This document shows positions 7,205 to 14,361 of a DNA stretch of 21,255 nucleotides, piece by piece. Within the stretch, counting starts at the first letter, position 1. The number at the start of each line of letters is the position of its first letter. Source of the stretch: Firmicutes bacterium UBA4882 (lineage in GTDB: Bacteria; Bacillota; UBA4882); assembly GCA_002399265.1 (NCBI GenBank), contig DHDG01000002.1, positions 75,215 to 96,469 of the forward strand, read 5' to 3'. Position numbers and translations under genes: made by a program. The notes under the pieces were generated by a model, which worked only from the letters and a program-made list of their open reading frames with translations, made no database searches and was not told the DNA's origin.

Positions 7205-7222
7205 ACCGGTCCCCAATCGATC
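7205..7222. repeat. degenerate third copy of the GGGGAC core
   Basis: The minus strand here reads CGATTGGGGACCGG, sharing CGATTGGGGAC with the adjacent perfect palindrome. It lies 7 bp downstream of that palindrome and just after the malic enzyme stop codon. It may be a decayed half-copy of the same element. Confidence 0.5.
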
Positions 7223-7229
7223 GGTCCGA

Positions 7230-8402
7230 TCAGAGGCGGGCGACGCCGGTTTCTTTGGCTGCTCCCGCTACGGCGGCCGAGATCGCTGGTACTACCCGCG
7301 GATCGAATGGTTTGGGGATGATGAGTTCTTCGCTAAGTTCATCGCCCCGCAGGACCTGTGCCAGTGCTCGGGCAGCTGCTTTTTTCATCTGGATGTTGAT
7401 TTCGCTGGCCCGGACATCTAGTGCGCCGCGGAACAGTCCAGGGAAGACGAGCACATTGTTAACTTGGTTGGGAGTATCCGACCGTCCCGTTCCCGCAATG
7501 CGGGCACCGGCCGCTTTGGCTTCGGCGTAACTGATTTCGGGTTCGGGATTGGCCAAGGCAAAGACAACCGCATCTTCATGCATCTTGCTGATCAAATTGG
7601 CGTTAAAAGCGTTCGCCATGGAAACCCCGATCAACACATCTGCTCCGGCCACGGCGTCGGCCAAAGTCCCGCGGCGGCCTGCGGCATTAATAGCGGCAGC
7701 CAGTTTAGCTTGTCGCTCATTTAGGCCGGGTATGTCGCCATGCAAGATGCCCGCGCGATCCACCAAATCAATCTGTCCGGTGCCCATTTCATAAAACAGT
7801 CTGGTAATAGCTGTTCCCGCCGCGCCAGCTCCATTAACGACCACTTTGGACGCAGCCAGATCTTTGTTAAGCAGGCGGAATGCTCCCAAGACGGCAGCGA
7901 CGGCAACAATAGCCGTCCCATGTTGATCGTCATGAAAGACAGGGATGTCGAGCTCTTTAATGAGCTGGTCTTCAATTTGATAACATTTCGGCGTGGCAAT
8001 GTCTTCGAGATTGATCCCGCCAAAGATCGGACTCAACGCTTTCACAATCGCGATAATTTGCTCAGGATCTTCTGTATCCAGGCAGATTGGAAAAGCGTCT
8101 ACACCGCCAAAGGCTTTGAAGAGCGCTGCCTTGCCTTCCATAACTGGAATGGCAGCTTTGGCACCTATGTTTCCCAAACCGAGCACCCGAGTGCCGTCGG
8201 AGACAATCGCCACTGTATTACCTTTGCAGGTATAATCGTATACTTTTTCCGGATGATCATGGATTACGCGGCATGGTTCAGCTACACCCGGGGTGTAAGC
8301 CAGAGCCAGGGCGTAATCGTTATCGACTGGTACTTTCAACGCCACGCTGATCTTGCCGGCGTTTTTTTGGTGCAACTCCAAGGCTGCTTTTTTGATATCC
8401 AC
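7230..8402 (-). CDS. NAD(P)-dependent malic enzyme
   Basis: Cytoplasmic enzyme that oxidatively decarboxylates malate to pyruvate and CO2, linking C4 acids to pyruvate. It belongs to the short bacterial form: 390 aa from the GTG at 8402, which has a G-rich Shine-Dalgarno 6 nt upstream and gives the usual start MDIKKAALELHQKN. Key parts are YTPGVAEP (catalytic Tyr36), MEGKAALFKAFGG (Lys91), NLEDIATPKC and FHDDQHGTAIV (metal ligands near E133, D134, D158, D159), and the nucleotide-binding loop VNGAGAAGTA (about 190-198). No C-terminal phosphotransacetylase domain is present. Cofactor choice between NAD and NADP cannot be settled by eye. It is monocistronic, convergent with the DUF559 gene. Confidence 0.93.
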   Translation of the reverse strand: MDIKKAALELHQKNAGKISVALKVPVDNDYALALAYTPGVAEPCRVIHDHPEKVYDYTCKGNTVAIVSDGTRVLGLGNIGAKAAIPVMEGKAALFKAFGGVDAFPICLDTEDPEQIIAIVKALSPIFGGINLEDIATPKCYQIEDQLIKELDIPVFHDDQHGTAIVAVAAVLGAFRLLNKDLAASKVVVNGAGAAGTAITRLFYEMGTGQIDLVDRAGILHGDIPGLNERQAKLAAAINAAGRRGTLADAVAGADVLIGVSMANAFNANLISKMHEDAVVFALANPEPEISYAEAKAAGARIAGTGRSDTPNQVNNVLVFPGLFRGALDVRASEINIQMKKAAARALAQVLRGDELSEELIIPKPFDPRVVPAISAAVAGAAKETGVARL

Positions 8403-8611
8403 GGGATTTCCCCCCCCTGAATCGGATTTTAACGCAATGATCATATCAGAAAATAGTATTGTCTTCCATGGTATGGCAGGAAAACCGGCAAAACAAAACG
8501 AATTTATGACAAAACTGGCACCAGAGTCCTACCATTGCCTTGAATTACCGAAAAACACTATCTGATTTCCGTTACCAGCGCTCTGAATGCCCGGAAAATG
8601 GAGGAAGCAGC

Positions 8612-9295
8612 ATGCGGCATCGACACGTTTTGGTCTTAAGCCTCATATTATTTTCCCTTGCTGCTGCGCTTTGGATTCGTGAAATTGCTTATGCCGCTGC
8701 TAACGGCGACTTGACTGCAATGATTACATACATCCCTCCCGATCATACGGCAGCCGCTGCTTTTCCGTCTACCTGGAAAGCGATCGGCTCCGACGGAAGC
8801 ATTGTCGGACGTGGACCGGAAGGAATTGCCGCTTTGGGTTTAGCCAGTAATTTCACTGATTCCACCGAATGGACGAGCACTGAATTCGCAACGAGCCAAT
8901 GTCGTTATTATACACCGGAAGAATTTATTTCGGAAAGACTGGCAGTTCTCCTGACGGACAGTGCCGGCATTATCGCCAATAAAGTCACCATCGTTTGTGC
9001 TGAGGAGGTCAAAGGATACACCTTTCCAGCGATTGTGGCAGATCTGGATCTTGAATTGGCCGGTGGAAACTGGCGTGGTATATTTTTCGTTACCACCTGG
9101 AGAGTCTATGGGTGCACACGTTGGGGAGCCTATGTGTCCGGGGTAGCGACTTCTCAGGAACGGTTTGGTGATTCATTGGCGGTGTTGCTCGCTGTGTTCA
9201 ATTCGTTTCACCCCGAACCGCGGTATGGTGTGGGCGATGAGCGACCTGTAACAGAAGCATTTTGGGCCGTCTGTAATCAGCGGCGGCAACCCTAG
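8612..9295 (+). CDS. secreted protein of unknown function
   Basis: I do not recognise this family. The ATG at 8612 has GGAGGA (8600-8605) 6 nt upstream and opens with a signal peptide (MRHRHVLVLSLILFSLAAAL, likely cut after AYA). The 227-aa product has a mature part of about 195 residues with mixed alpha/beta character, notably RGIFFVTTWRVYGCTRWGAY and FGDSLAVLLAVFNSFHPEPR, and a few scattered cysteines. The middle to C-terminal part vaguely resembles single-domain stress or photosystem-type secreted folds, but this is only an impression. The gene ends in a 12-bp tandem repeat that carries on in frame past the TAG stop. It precedes mtaB by 58 bp and might be cotranscribed with it. Confidence 0.75.
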   Translation: MRHRHVLVLSLILFSLAAALWIREIAYAAANGDLTAMITYIPPDHTAAAAFPSTWKAIGSDGSIVGRGPEGIAALGLASNFTDSTEWTSTEFATSQCRYYTPEEFISERLAVLLTDSAGIIANKVTIVCAEEVKGYTFPAIVADLDLELAGGNWRGIFFVTTWRVYGCTRWGAYVSGVATSQERFGDSLAVLLAVFNSFHPEPRYGVGDERPVTEAFWAVCNQRRQP

Positions 9296-9334
9296 CAGCA
9301 GCCCAAGCGGCAGCCCGAGCGGCAGCCCTAATAA
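9287..9334. repeat. 12-bp in-frame tandem repeat spanning the stop codon of the 8612-9295 gene
   Basis: Four 12-bp units read CAACCCTAGCAG, CAGCCCAAGCGG, CAGCCCGAGCGG and CAGCCCTAATAA. The TAG stop (9293-9295) lies in the first unit; beyond it the frame stays open for QQPKRQPERQP and then meets two TAA codons. The unit length keeps the frame. Confidence 0.85.
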
Positions 9335-9353
9335 ATCTCCGGGAGTGTTAAGA

Positions 9354-10712
9354 TTGCCCACAGTTGCGTTTCATACACTGGGGTGCAAAGTGAACCAGTA
9401 CGAATCCGAAGCCTTGGCGGAGCAATTCCGCCAACATGGCTATGAAGTAGTATCATTTGAAGAGCAGGCCGACATTTATGTGATTAATACCTGCACTGTT
9501 ACCAATGTCAGTGATCGCAAGTCGCGGAATCTAATCCGCAGAGCGGCTGAGCACGAAGAGGCCATTGTTGTGGTAACCGGATGTTATGCTCAGACCGAGC
9601 CGCAGGAAGTGGCGGCAATCCCAGGTGTTGATCTGGTAATCGGAACACAGGGCCGCGGTCAGTTGGTGGCACAGATTGAAGCATACCGCGATCGCACCGC
9701 CAAAGCCGCGCAACAACAAGAAGGACAGCGGCAACAATCCATCATATCAGTCAGCGCCCTGGGCAACCGTTTTGAGGATTTGGAGGCAACCGGCTTTGCG
9801 GGCCGGTTCGCGGGGCGGACCCGTGCGACTCTCAAGATTCAGGAAGGCTGCCGTCAGTTTTGCAGCTATTGCAAAGTACCTTATGCCAGAGGACCGTTGC
9901 GCAGCATGGCCAAAAAACTCGTCATTGAGAGGGCCGGCACTTTGGTGGAGGCGGGGTTCAAGGAAATCGTACTGGCAGGGATACACTTAGGTCTTTACGG
10001 ATGCGGTTCTGAGGCTACTTCGCCCGCATCATCCGGGCCCTTATCAGAACTGGTACGCGCGGTGATGGACATACCGGGCTTGGTGCGTCTCCGGTTAAGC
10101 TCTTTGGAGCCGATGGATGTTGATGCACAGCTGATTAGTCTGTTTGCCTTGCCAAAATCCCCGCTATGTCCGCATGTGCATTTGCCGCTCCAAAGTGGAG
10201 ACGACTCCATTCTGCAAATGATGCGCAGACCATATAGTACGGACTCTTTCCGCGATCTCGTTGCCAGGCTGCGGGCTACGAACCCGGAAATAGCGATTAG
10301 TACGGACTTGATTGTCGGGTTCCCTGGTGAAACCGAGGCCATGTTCCAGCGCTCGCTGGCGTTTTGTGAGGAAATCGGTTTTAGCAGAATGCATGTTTTC
10401 CCATATTCACCCCGTCGTGGTACACCGGCCGCCGCAATGGCGGGGCAAATTCCTGCGCCTGTTAAAGCAGAACGCAGCAAAACAGTGCGCAAACTGGCTG
10501 CGACAATGGCCACCGCATATCATCAGCGTTTCGTCGGGCGCACGGCGGAAGTCCTTACCGAGGAGCAGGCTGGCAGCATTTGGAGCGGGTTGACCCCCCA
10601 TTATGTTTCTGCCCGATTCAAATTGGACGGCGGAGCAGCTAATGAGCTTAAGAAAATTGTGGTTATAAAAGCAGATGATAAAGGAATCTCTGGCACTTTA
10701 GCCGAAATTTGA
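9354..10712 (+). CDS. mtaB: tRNA t6A37 methylthiotransferase MtaB
   Basis: Radical SAM enzyme that converts t6A37 to ms2t6A37 in tRNAs reading ANN codons. The N-terminal MTTase domain carries the three cluster cysteines C11 (TLGCKVNQYE), C47 (NTCTVTNVSDRKSRN) and C77 (VTGCYAQTEP). The radical SAM domain has CRQFCSYC (C166, C170, C173), and HVHLPLQSGDDSILQMMRR and TDLIVGFPGETE are also present. A C-terminal TRAM region covers about the last 65 residues. The TTG at 9354 is preferred to GTG 9345 because GGGAG (9341-9345) is then 8 nt upstream and the protein starts MPTVAFHTLGCK, as usual for MtaB; length 452 aa. It lies in the conserved mtaB-HIT-rpsU order of Bacillota and is followed by a large hairpin. 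Confidence 0.95.
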   Translation: MPTVAFHTLGCKVNQYESEALAEQFRQHGYEVVSFEEQADIYVINTCTVTNVSDRKSRNLIRRAAEHEEAIVVVTGCYAQTEPQEVAAIPGVDLVIGTQGRGQLVAQIEAYRDRTAKAAQQQEGQRQQSIISVSALGNRFEDLEATGFAGRFAGRTRATLKIQEGCRQFCSYCKVPYARGPLRSMAKKLVIERAGTLVEAGFKEIVLAGIHLGLYGCGSEATSPASSGPLSELVRAVMDIPGLVRLRLSSLEPMDVDAQLISLFALPKSPLCPHVHLPLQSGDDSILQMMRRPYSTDSFRDLVARLRATNPEIAISTDLIVGFPGETEAMFQRSLAFCEEIGFSRMHVFPYSPRRGTPAAAMAGQIPAPVKAERSKTVRKLAATMATAYHQRFVGRTAEVLTEEQAGSIWSGLTPHYVSARFKLDGGAANELKKIVVIKADDKGISGTLAEI

Positions 10713-10716
10713 TCTA

Positions 10717-10795
10717 GGAACTTTGGGGACGGTTCTAAAAGTGCCGAATCCCAAATATTGTCATATGGCACTTTTAGAACCGTCCCCAAAGTTCC
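10717..10795. repeat. 29-bp perfect inverted repeat, REP-like hairpin
   Basis: The left arm (10717-10745) begins GGAACTTTGGGGACGGTTCT and ends AAAAGTGCC; the right arm (10767-10795) is its exact reverse complement; the loop is 21 nt (10746-10766). The whole element lies between the mtaB stop and the HIT Shine-Dalgarno. TTGGGGACGGT (10723-10733) matches the core of the 7148-7198 palindrome at 10 of 11 positions. No T tract follows, so it is not a typical terminator. Confidence 0.92.
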
Positions 10796-10825
10796 AACCA
10801 AGTTTGGAAACGGAGGACAGAGCTA

Positions 10826-11173
10826 ATGACTGATAGCGATTGTCTATTCTGCAAAATAGGGCGCGGCGATATCCCATCCCAAACAGTCTATCAGGATGAT
10901 ACAGTAATGGCGATTGAGGACATTAATCCGGTGGCGCCAGTCCATATTTTGATCATACCCAAGGAGCATATTCCATCCGCAGCAGATCTCAATCAGGGAC
11001 ATGCTGAAATGCTGGGCAAGGTTTTTGCAGCCGCTGCCCAAATTGCTACCAAAAAAGGGATCGCAGAGCAGGGCTTCCGAATCGTAACCAACCATGGTTT
11101 GTTCGGAGGGCAGGCCGTCCCGCATCTGCATTTTCACCTGCTGGGCGGGCGTAAACTGGGTACCATGGGTTAA
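10826..11173 (+). CDS. HIT family nucleotide hydrolase (HinT-like)
   Basis: Small cytoplasmic histidine-triad protein of the HinT branch, which hydrolyses adenosine phosphoramidates or related nucleotidyl conjugates. The catalytic triad HLHFHLL is at residues 100-106. The N-terminal CLFCKIGRGDIPS (Cys6, Cys9) is typical of the bacterial zinc-containing HinT group, as are PVHILIIPKEHI and GFRIVTNHGLFGGQ. It has 115 aa, the usual length. ATG 10826 is preceded by GGAGG about 9 nt upstream. A 29-bp-arm hairpin separates it from mtaB, but the order mtaB-HIT-rpsU is conserved in Bacillota. Confidence 0.93.
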   Translation: MTDSDCLFCKIGRGDIPSQTVYQDDTVMAIEDINPVAPVHILIIPKEHIPSAADLNQGHAEMLGKVFAAAAQIATKKGIAEQGFRIVTNHGLFGGQAVPHLHFHLLGGRKLGTMG

Positions 11174-11196
11174 GCGAAAAACAGCTTGCGCTTATC

Positions 11197-11226
11197 TTGA
11201 CATAGGACCTTTGCACATTGTATAAT
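11197..11226 (+). promoter_or_regulatory. consensus sigma-A promoter for rpsU
   Basis: TTGACA (11197-11202) and TATAAT (11221-11226) with an 18-bp spacer: both hexamers match the consensus fully. Transcription would begin near 11233, giving a leader of about 65 nt before the GTG of rpsU. Confidence 0.85.
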
Positions 11227-11249
11227 TAAGTTCAGATTGTCTGACAGAC

Positions 11250-11268
11250 TCGAGGGCTGGGCTCTCGA
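11250..11268 (+). promoter_or_regulatory. leader hairpin upstream of rpsU
   Basis: TCGAGGGC (11250-11257) pairs with GCTCTCGA (11261-11268), 8 bp with one G-U pair and a TGG loop, in the predicted rpsU leader. It ends 10 nt before the Shine-Dalgarno GGAGGGAGGG (11279-11288). It could be an RNA control element for S21 or simply leader structure. Confidence 0.4.
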
Positions 11269-11297
11269 CGCTTTAATCGGAGGGAGGGATATCAAGA

Positions 11298-11477
11298 GTG
11301 GCAACTGAGGTTCGAGTTGGAAAAGCCGAGTCACTGGATAGCGCCCTACGCCGGTTTAAGCGGCAATGCCAAAAATCAGGTGTACTTGCGGAAGCACGCA
11401 AGCATGAGCATTATGAGAAGCCAAGTGTGCGTCGGAAGAAGAAGTCCGAAGCGGCAAGAAGGCGCAAATTCAAGTAG
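11298..11477 (+). CDS. rpsU: 30S ribosomal protein S21
   Basis: Small-subunit ribosomal protein involved in translation initiation. The 59-aa product starts at GTG and reads MATEVRVGKAESLDSALRRF, then KRQCQKSGVLAEARKHEHYE, with a very basic tail (SVRRKKKSEAARRRKFK). This matches bacterial S21 throughout, at the usual length of about 57-60 residues. GGAGGGAGGG (11279-11288) sits 9 nt upstream. It has its own consensus promoter and a strong terminator, so it can be made as a short monocistronic mRNA despite lying in a conserved gene cluster. Confidence 0.95.
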   Translation: MATEVRVGKAESLDSALRRFKRQCQKSGVLAEARKHEHYEKPSVRRKKKSEAARRRKFK

Positions 11478-11538
11478 GAGCACCTAATTGCAGTGCTCAT
11501 CCAGGTAAAAGCAAAAGTCCCTGAAAGCAGGAACAAGC

Positions 11539-11573
11539 GGCCTGATCAAGAAATTAGATCAGGCCTTTTTATT
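11539..11573 (+). terminator. intrinsic terminator after rpsU
   Basis: A perfect 9-bp stem GGCCTGATC (11539-11547) / GATCAGGCC (11557-11565) with a 9-nt loop, followed by TTTTTATTTTTT. It separates rpsU from the sigma-factor operon. Confidence 0.93.
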
Positions 11574-11610
11574 TTTTCTGTTGTTTTTGGCACCATCTTT
11601 TTAGTTTTTA

Positions 11611-11639
11611 TGAAACTTCGTCTTCATGCCGTCCGTTTA
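11611..11639 (+). promoter_or_regulatory. SigW-like ECF promoter, probably autoregulatory
   Basis: TGAAAC (11611-11616) and CGTTTA (11634-11639) are separated by 17 bp. This resembles the TGAAAC / CGTA pair used by SigW-type ECF sigma factors. It lies 31 bp before the TTG start of an ECF sigma gene, the usual place for autoregulation. The -10 matches only CGT strictly. Confidence 0.6.
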
Positions 11640-11670
11640 TACGGGTGAGGACACTGGGAGGGCGAAATTA

Positions 11671-12237
11671 TTGCAGCAGGCCAGTGACTGGGATTTGGTA
11701 GCGCGGGCCCAAAAAGGCGATCTCGATGCATTTACACTAATCGTAAATCAATATAAAATGCGTCTTTTTGGGTACATTTTAAGAATGATTCATTCCAGGG
11801 AAGATGCCGAAGACATTCTTCAGGAAGTCTTCCTGAGAGTATATAGCTCGCTTGCCCGTTATTCTCCGCAATACCAGTTTTCGACGTGGATCTATCGCAT
11901 TGCCCAGAATCTATGTATTGATCATTTACGGCGGCGCAAGCTGTCAACATTTTCGGTAGACGAGAAATTCGGCAGCGAAGAAGAGCTTACGCTAGAGCTT
12001 CCGGACGAATCGATGAGTCCGGAGAGCATTTTTGAATCGAACGCGGTCAAGCAGGAAGTTGAGGAAGCCATTTACGAACTGCCGGTCAAATACCGGTCAG
12101 TGATTATCCTAAGACATATCCAGGATCTCAGCTACGAAGAGATCAGCCAGATCATGGATATGCCGGTCAACACTGTGAAAACGCATATTTTCCGCGCGCG
12201 GCGTATTTTGCGCCGTCGGCTGCAGGATGCCATATAA
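11671..12237 (+). CDS. ECF RNA polymerase sigma factor (SigW/RpoE-like)
   Basis: Group IV sigma factor that directs RNA polymerase to envelope-stress genes. Region 2 (about residues 20-90) includes DAEDILQEVFLRVYSSLARY and FSTWIYRIAQNLCIDHLRRR; region 4 (about 130-185) has the helix-turn-helix ILRHIQDLSYEEISQIMDMP and NTVKTHIFRARRIL. The TTG at 11671 (188 aa) is chosen over the in-frame ATG at 11626 for two reasons: GGGAGGG (11656-11662) lies 8 nt before the TTG, and ATG 11626 falls between the -35 and -10 of the predicted promoter. An anti-sigma gene follows after 22 bp, then nfeD and floA, so this is probably the regulator of its own operon. Confidence 0.93.
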   Translation: MQQASDWDLVARAQKGDLDAFTLIVNQYKMRLFGYILRMIHSREDAEDILQEVFLRVYSSLARYSPQYQFSTWIYRIAQNLCIDHLRRRKLSTFSVDEKFGSEEELTLELPDESMSPESIFESNAVKQEVEEAIYELPVKYRSVIILRHIQDLSYEEISQIMDMPVNTVKTHIFRARRILRRRLQDAI

Positions 12238-12259
12238 ACCGGGATGGGAGGCGCACTCC

Positions 12260-12886
12260 ATGACTAATCCAAAAACAGAAGCATGTAAAGATGTTGAGCG
12301 TTTGTTTGACAAATATATTGACGGCATGATTACAGTCAGCGAATACAAGGCTTTTCGGACGCATCTACATGAATGTGACCAATGCCGGGAATCTTGGATG
12401 GCTTTAGAACGTACTGTCCGGCAGCTGAAAATGCTCGACAACGTTAAGCCAAGTGACAGCTTTATGCCAAAACTGATGGCAGCCTTGCCTGCTTCCAGCC
12501 GCCGCGTGCTGCCTCGTAAATGGAAGCATTGGGCGGTTGAAGCTGCTGCGATTATCATCATTATCACACTCGTCGGGCTCGGTTCTTCCTACAGCGGCTA
12601 TACCGCCATGGTGACAGTCGATCCGGGACTCGGCGAGGAGCAGACTGTTCCCGCCCGCGAAGTGACCGTGCTGCCCGAAAACTCTGTGGTGGAAGGCGAT
12701 CTTACTGTGGTGAATGGTGACGTCTTCATTGCCGGCCAGGTGATGGGGGATGTTATCTCTGTTGATGGGCAGGCCGAACCAGTGCAATCAATTGAAGTGA
12801 AGGAACAGAACTGGCTGCAGAGATTGGTCGATCATTTCGTCAATATCGGCAAGAGTTTTTGTAATGGTCTAAACCTTGTATTTTAA
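12260..12886 (+). CDS. membrane-anchored zinc-finger anti-sigma factor
   Basis: Predicted to hold the upstream ECF sigma factor inactive at the membrane until an envelope signal arrives. The ATG at 12260 has GGGAGG about 8 nt upstream (208 aa). The N-terminal anti-sigma domain has the zinc motif H35-x3-C39-x2-C42 (HLHECDQC). A single membrane helix lies at about residues 93-112 (AAAIIIIITLVGLG). The extracytoplasmic part (about 113-208) contains a run of short repeats, NSVVEGDLTVVNGDVFIAGQ then VMGDVISVDG, like the beta-solenoid rungs of bactofilin-type proteins, and ends in an amphipathic stretch (NWLQRLVDHFVNIGKSF). The signal it senses is unknown. Confidence 0.88.
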   Translation: MTNPKTEACKDVERLFDKYIDGMITVSEYKAFRTHLHECDQCRESWMALERTVRQLKMLDNVKPSDSFMPKLMAALPASSRRVLPRKWKHWAVEAAAIIIIITLVGLGSSYSGYTAMVTVDPGLGEEQTVPAREVTVLPENSVVEGDLTVVNGDVFIAGQVMGDVISVDGQAEPVQSIEVKEQNWLQRLVDHFVNIGKSFCNGLNLVF

Positions 12887-12916
12887 CTTCGGACGTTGTG
12901 AATGGAGGGCTGAAAC

Positions 12917-14272
12917 ATGAAGTGGCTAAAGCGTCATTGGTTTGACATACTGCTGGCGATTGCCATCATCATCGGATCCTATTACGGTTTTCGCAGCGGC
13001 GGGCCGGCTGTTGAGAATGTCCCCGATGTTTATGTGATCCGCCTGGACGGTGAAGTGGAATACGCGCTCTACGACTTCATTAGTGCGGGAATCGAGGAAG
13101 CGGAGCGTCGTAAGGCGGAAGCGGTGCTAATTGAAATCGCCACCTTTGGCGGGCGTGTCGACGCGATGACCGATATTGGCGAAGTCATTACCACCGCCAA
13201 AATTCCCGTCTACACTTTTGTTCGTGGCAAAGCATTATCAGCGGGGGCCTATATCGCGCTCTCCGGGAAGAAGATTGTCATGACACCGGAAGCGGTCATG
13301 GGAGCTTCGGAGCCCAGAGATCAAAGCAATCAGCCGGTAACCGACGAGAAAGTGCTGTCCGCCATGCGTGGCCTTTTCAGAGCGGCCGCCGGTGCCAGAA
13401 GAGACCGCGGCGCAGACCTGGATCCTTCGATTGCAGAAGCGATGGTCGATTCCTCGATCGAAGTGCGTACCGAGGGCGTCCGGCGTCCGGGAGAACTGGT
13501 AGTTCTGACCGGGACGGAGGCACTGGAGCTGAATTACTGCGACCATTTAGCCTCCACCCGTGATGCCGCGCTGGCGGCTCTCGGTTTTGAAGAAGAAACG
13601 ATCGTACACATGATTACACCGAGTCCGGCGCAGCGTTTTGCCCGCCTGCTATCTGAATCATATATTTCGATGATTCTATTAGTCGTTGGTATTATCGGTA
13701 TTATTATCGAGTTCACTACTCCCGGTTTTGGGGTGCCCGGCGTGATCGGTGTTATTTCCTTTGCCCTGTTCTTCGGGGCACGCATCATGTCGAACATGGC
13801 AGGTTGGGAAGTTGCCGGTCTGTTTATTCTGGGTCTGGCGTTGCTGGTTCTGGAAGCCATGATTCCCGGCTTTGGCATTCTTGGACTTTCGGGTATCGGT
13901 GCTTTTGCCGCCAGTGTTATCCTGGCCTATCCCAGCAGAACTGCCGGGGCTTGGTCTCTGGGACTGGCAATTTTATGGATGATTTTCGCCGGACGGATTA
14001 TCTTCCGCCTCCTGGGAACCGCTGGTGCCTGGGATCATCTGATTTTACGTCACAGTGAGTTGTCGGAAGAAGGATATATAGCTACCACCTCGCAAGTCGA
14101 ACTGTTAGGGCGTGAAGGAGTCGCGCTGACCACCATGCGTCCGTCCGGCAGTATTCAAATTGATGACGATAGAATTGACGCCATCTCAGAAGGCACTTAT
14201 ATCCCAGCCGGGACGCCCATCAGAGTGGTAAAAGTAGAAGGAAACAGAATCGTAGTCAGATCCATTATGTAG
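12917..14272 (+). CDS. nfeD: NfeD family membrane protease (long form, YqeZ-like)
   Basis: Long NfeD protein: an N-terminal ClpP-like serine protease domain outside the membrane, a membrane domain and a C-terminal OB-fold. After an N-terminal anchor (about residues 8-24), the protease region has PDVYVIRLDGEVEYAL, ATFGGRVDAM, and RGKALSAGAYIALS with the likely nucleophile Ser108; Lys145 in DEKVLSAMRGLF is a candidate for the catalytic Lys. Several membrane helices span about 240-370. The last 65 residues (SQVELLGREGVALTTMRPSG…) form the NfeDC OB-fold. It has 451 aa, similar to family members of this class. It precedes the flotillin gene floA, its usual partner in membrane microdomains. Its last codons form the first unit of a 17-bp repeat array. 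Confidence 0.92.
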   Translation: MKWLKRHWFDILLAIAIIIGSYYGFRSGGPAVENVPDVYVIRLDGEVEYALYDFISAGIEEAERRKAEAVLIEIATFGGRVDAMTDIGEVITTAKIPVYTFVRGKALSAGAYIALSGKKIVMTPEAVMGASEPRDQSNQPVTDEKVLSAMRGLFRAAAGARRDRGADLDPSIAEAMVDSSIEVRTEGVRRPGELVVLTGTEALELNYCDHLASTRDAALAALGFEEETIVHMITPSPAQRFARLLSESYISMILLVVGIIGIIIEFTTPGFGVPGVIGVISFALFFGARIMSNMAGWEVAGLFILGLALLVLEAMIPGFGILGLSGIGAFAASVILAYPSRTAGAWSLGLAILWMIFAGRIIFRLLGTAGAWDHLILRHSELSEEGYIATTSQVELLGREGVALTTMRPSGSIQIDDDRIDAISEGTYIPAGTPIRVVKVEGNRIVVRSIM

Positions 14273-14339
14273 TAGCGCGATCCATTTAGTGGTCAGATCT
14301 ATTCAGTAGTCAGGTCGATCAATAGTTGGGGCAATCAAA
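14252..14339. repeat. 17-bp tandem repeat between nfeD and floA
   Basis: Units: GTAGTCAGATCCATTAT (14252-14268, inside the last nfeD codons), GTAGCGCGATCCATTTA (14272-14288), GTGGTCAGATCTATTCA (14289-14305), GTAGTCAGGTCGATCAA (14306-14322) and a weaker TAGTTGGGGCAATCAAA (14323-14339). Three extra bases separate units 1 and 2. It accounts for most of the 89-bp gap to floA. Confidence 0.75.
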
Positions 14340-14361
14340 AATAGAATTGGGGGGAATCACG

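Noticed and set aside
7740..8420. 226-codon open frame on the plus strand
   Set aside because: It is fully opposite the malic enzyme gene, whose motifs are intact; it arises from codon bias on the other strand.
8473..8565. Short open frame of 30 codons between malic enzyme and the 8612 gene
   Set aside because: No ribosome binding site and no recognisable sequence.
12912..12938. A second TGAAAC…CGT pair at the nfeD start
   Set aside because: The -35 overlaps the start codon region and the spacer is 15 bp; transcription from it would begin inside nfeD.
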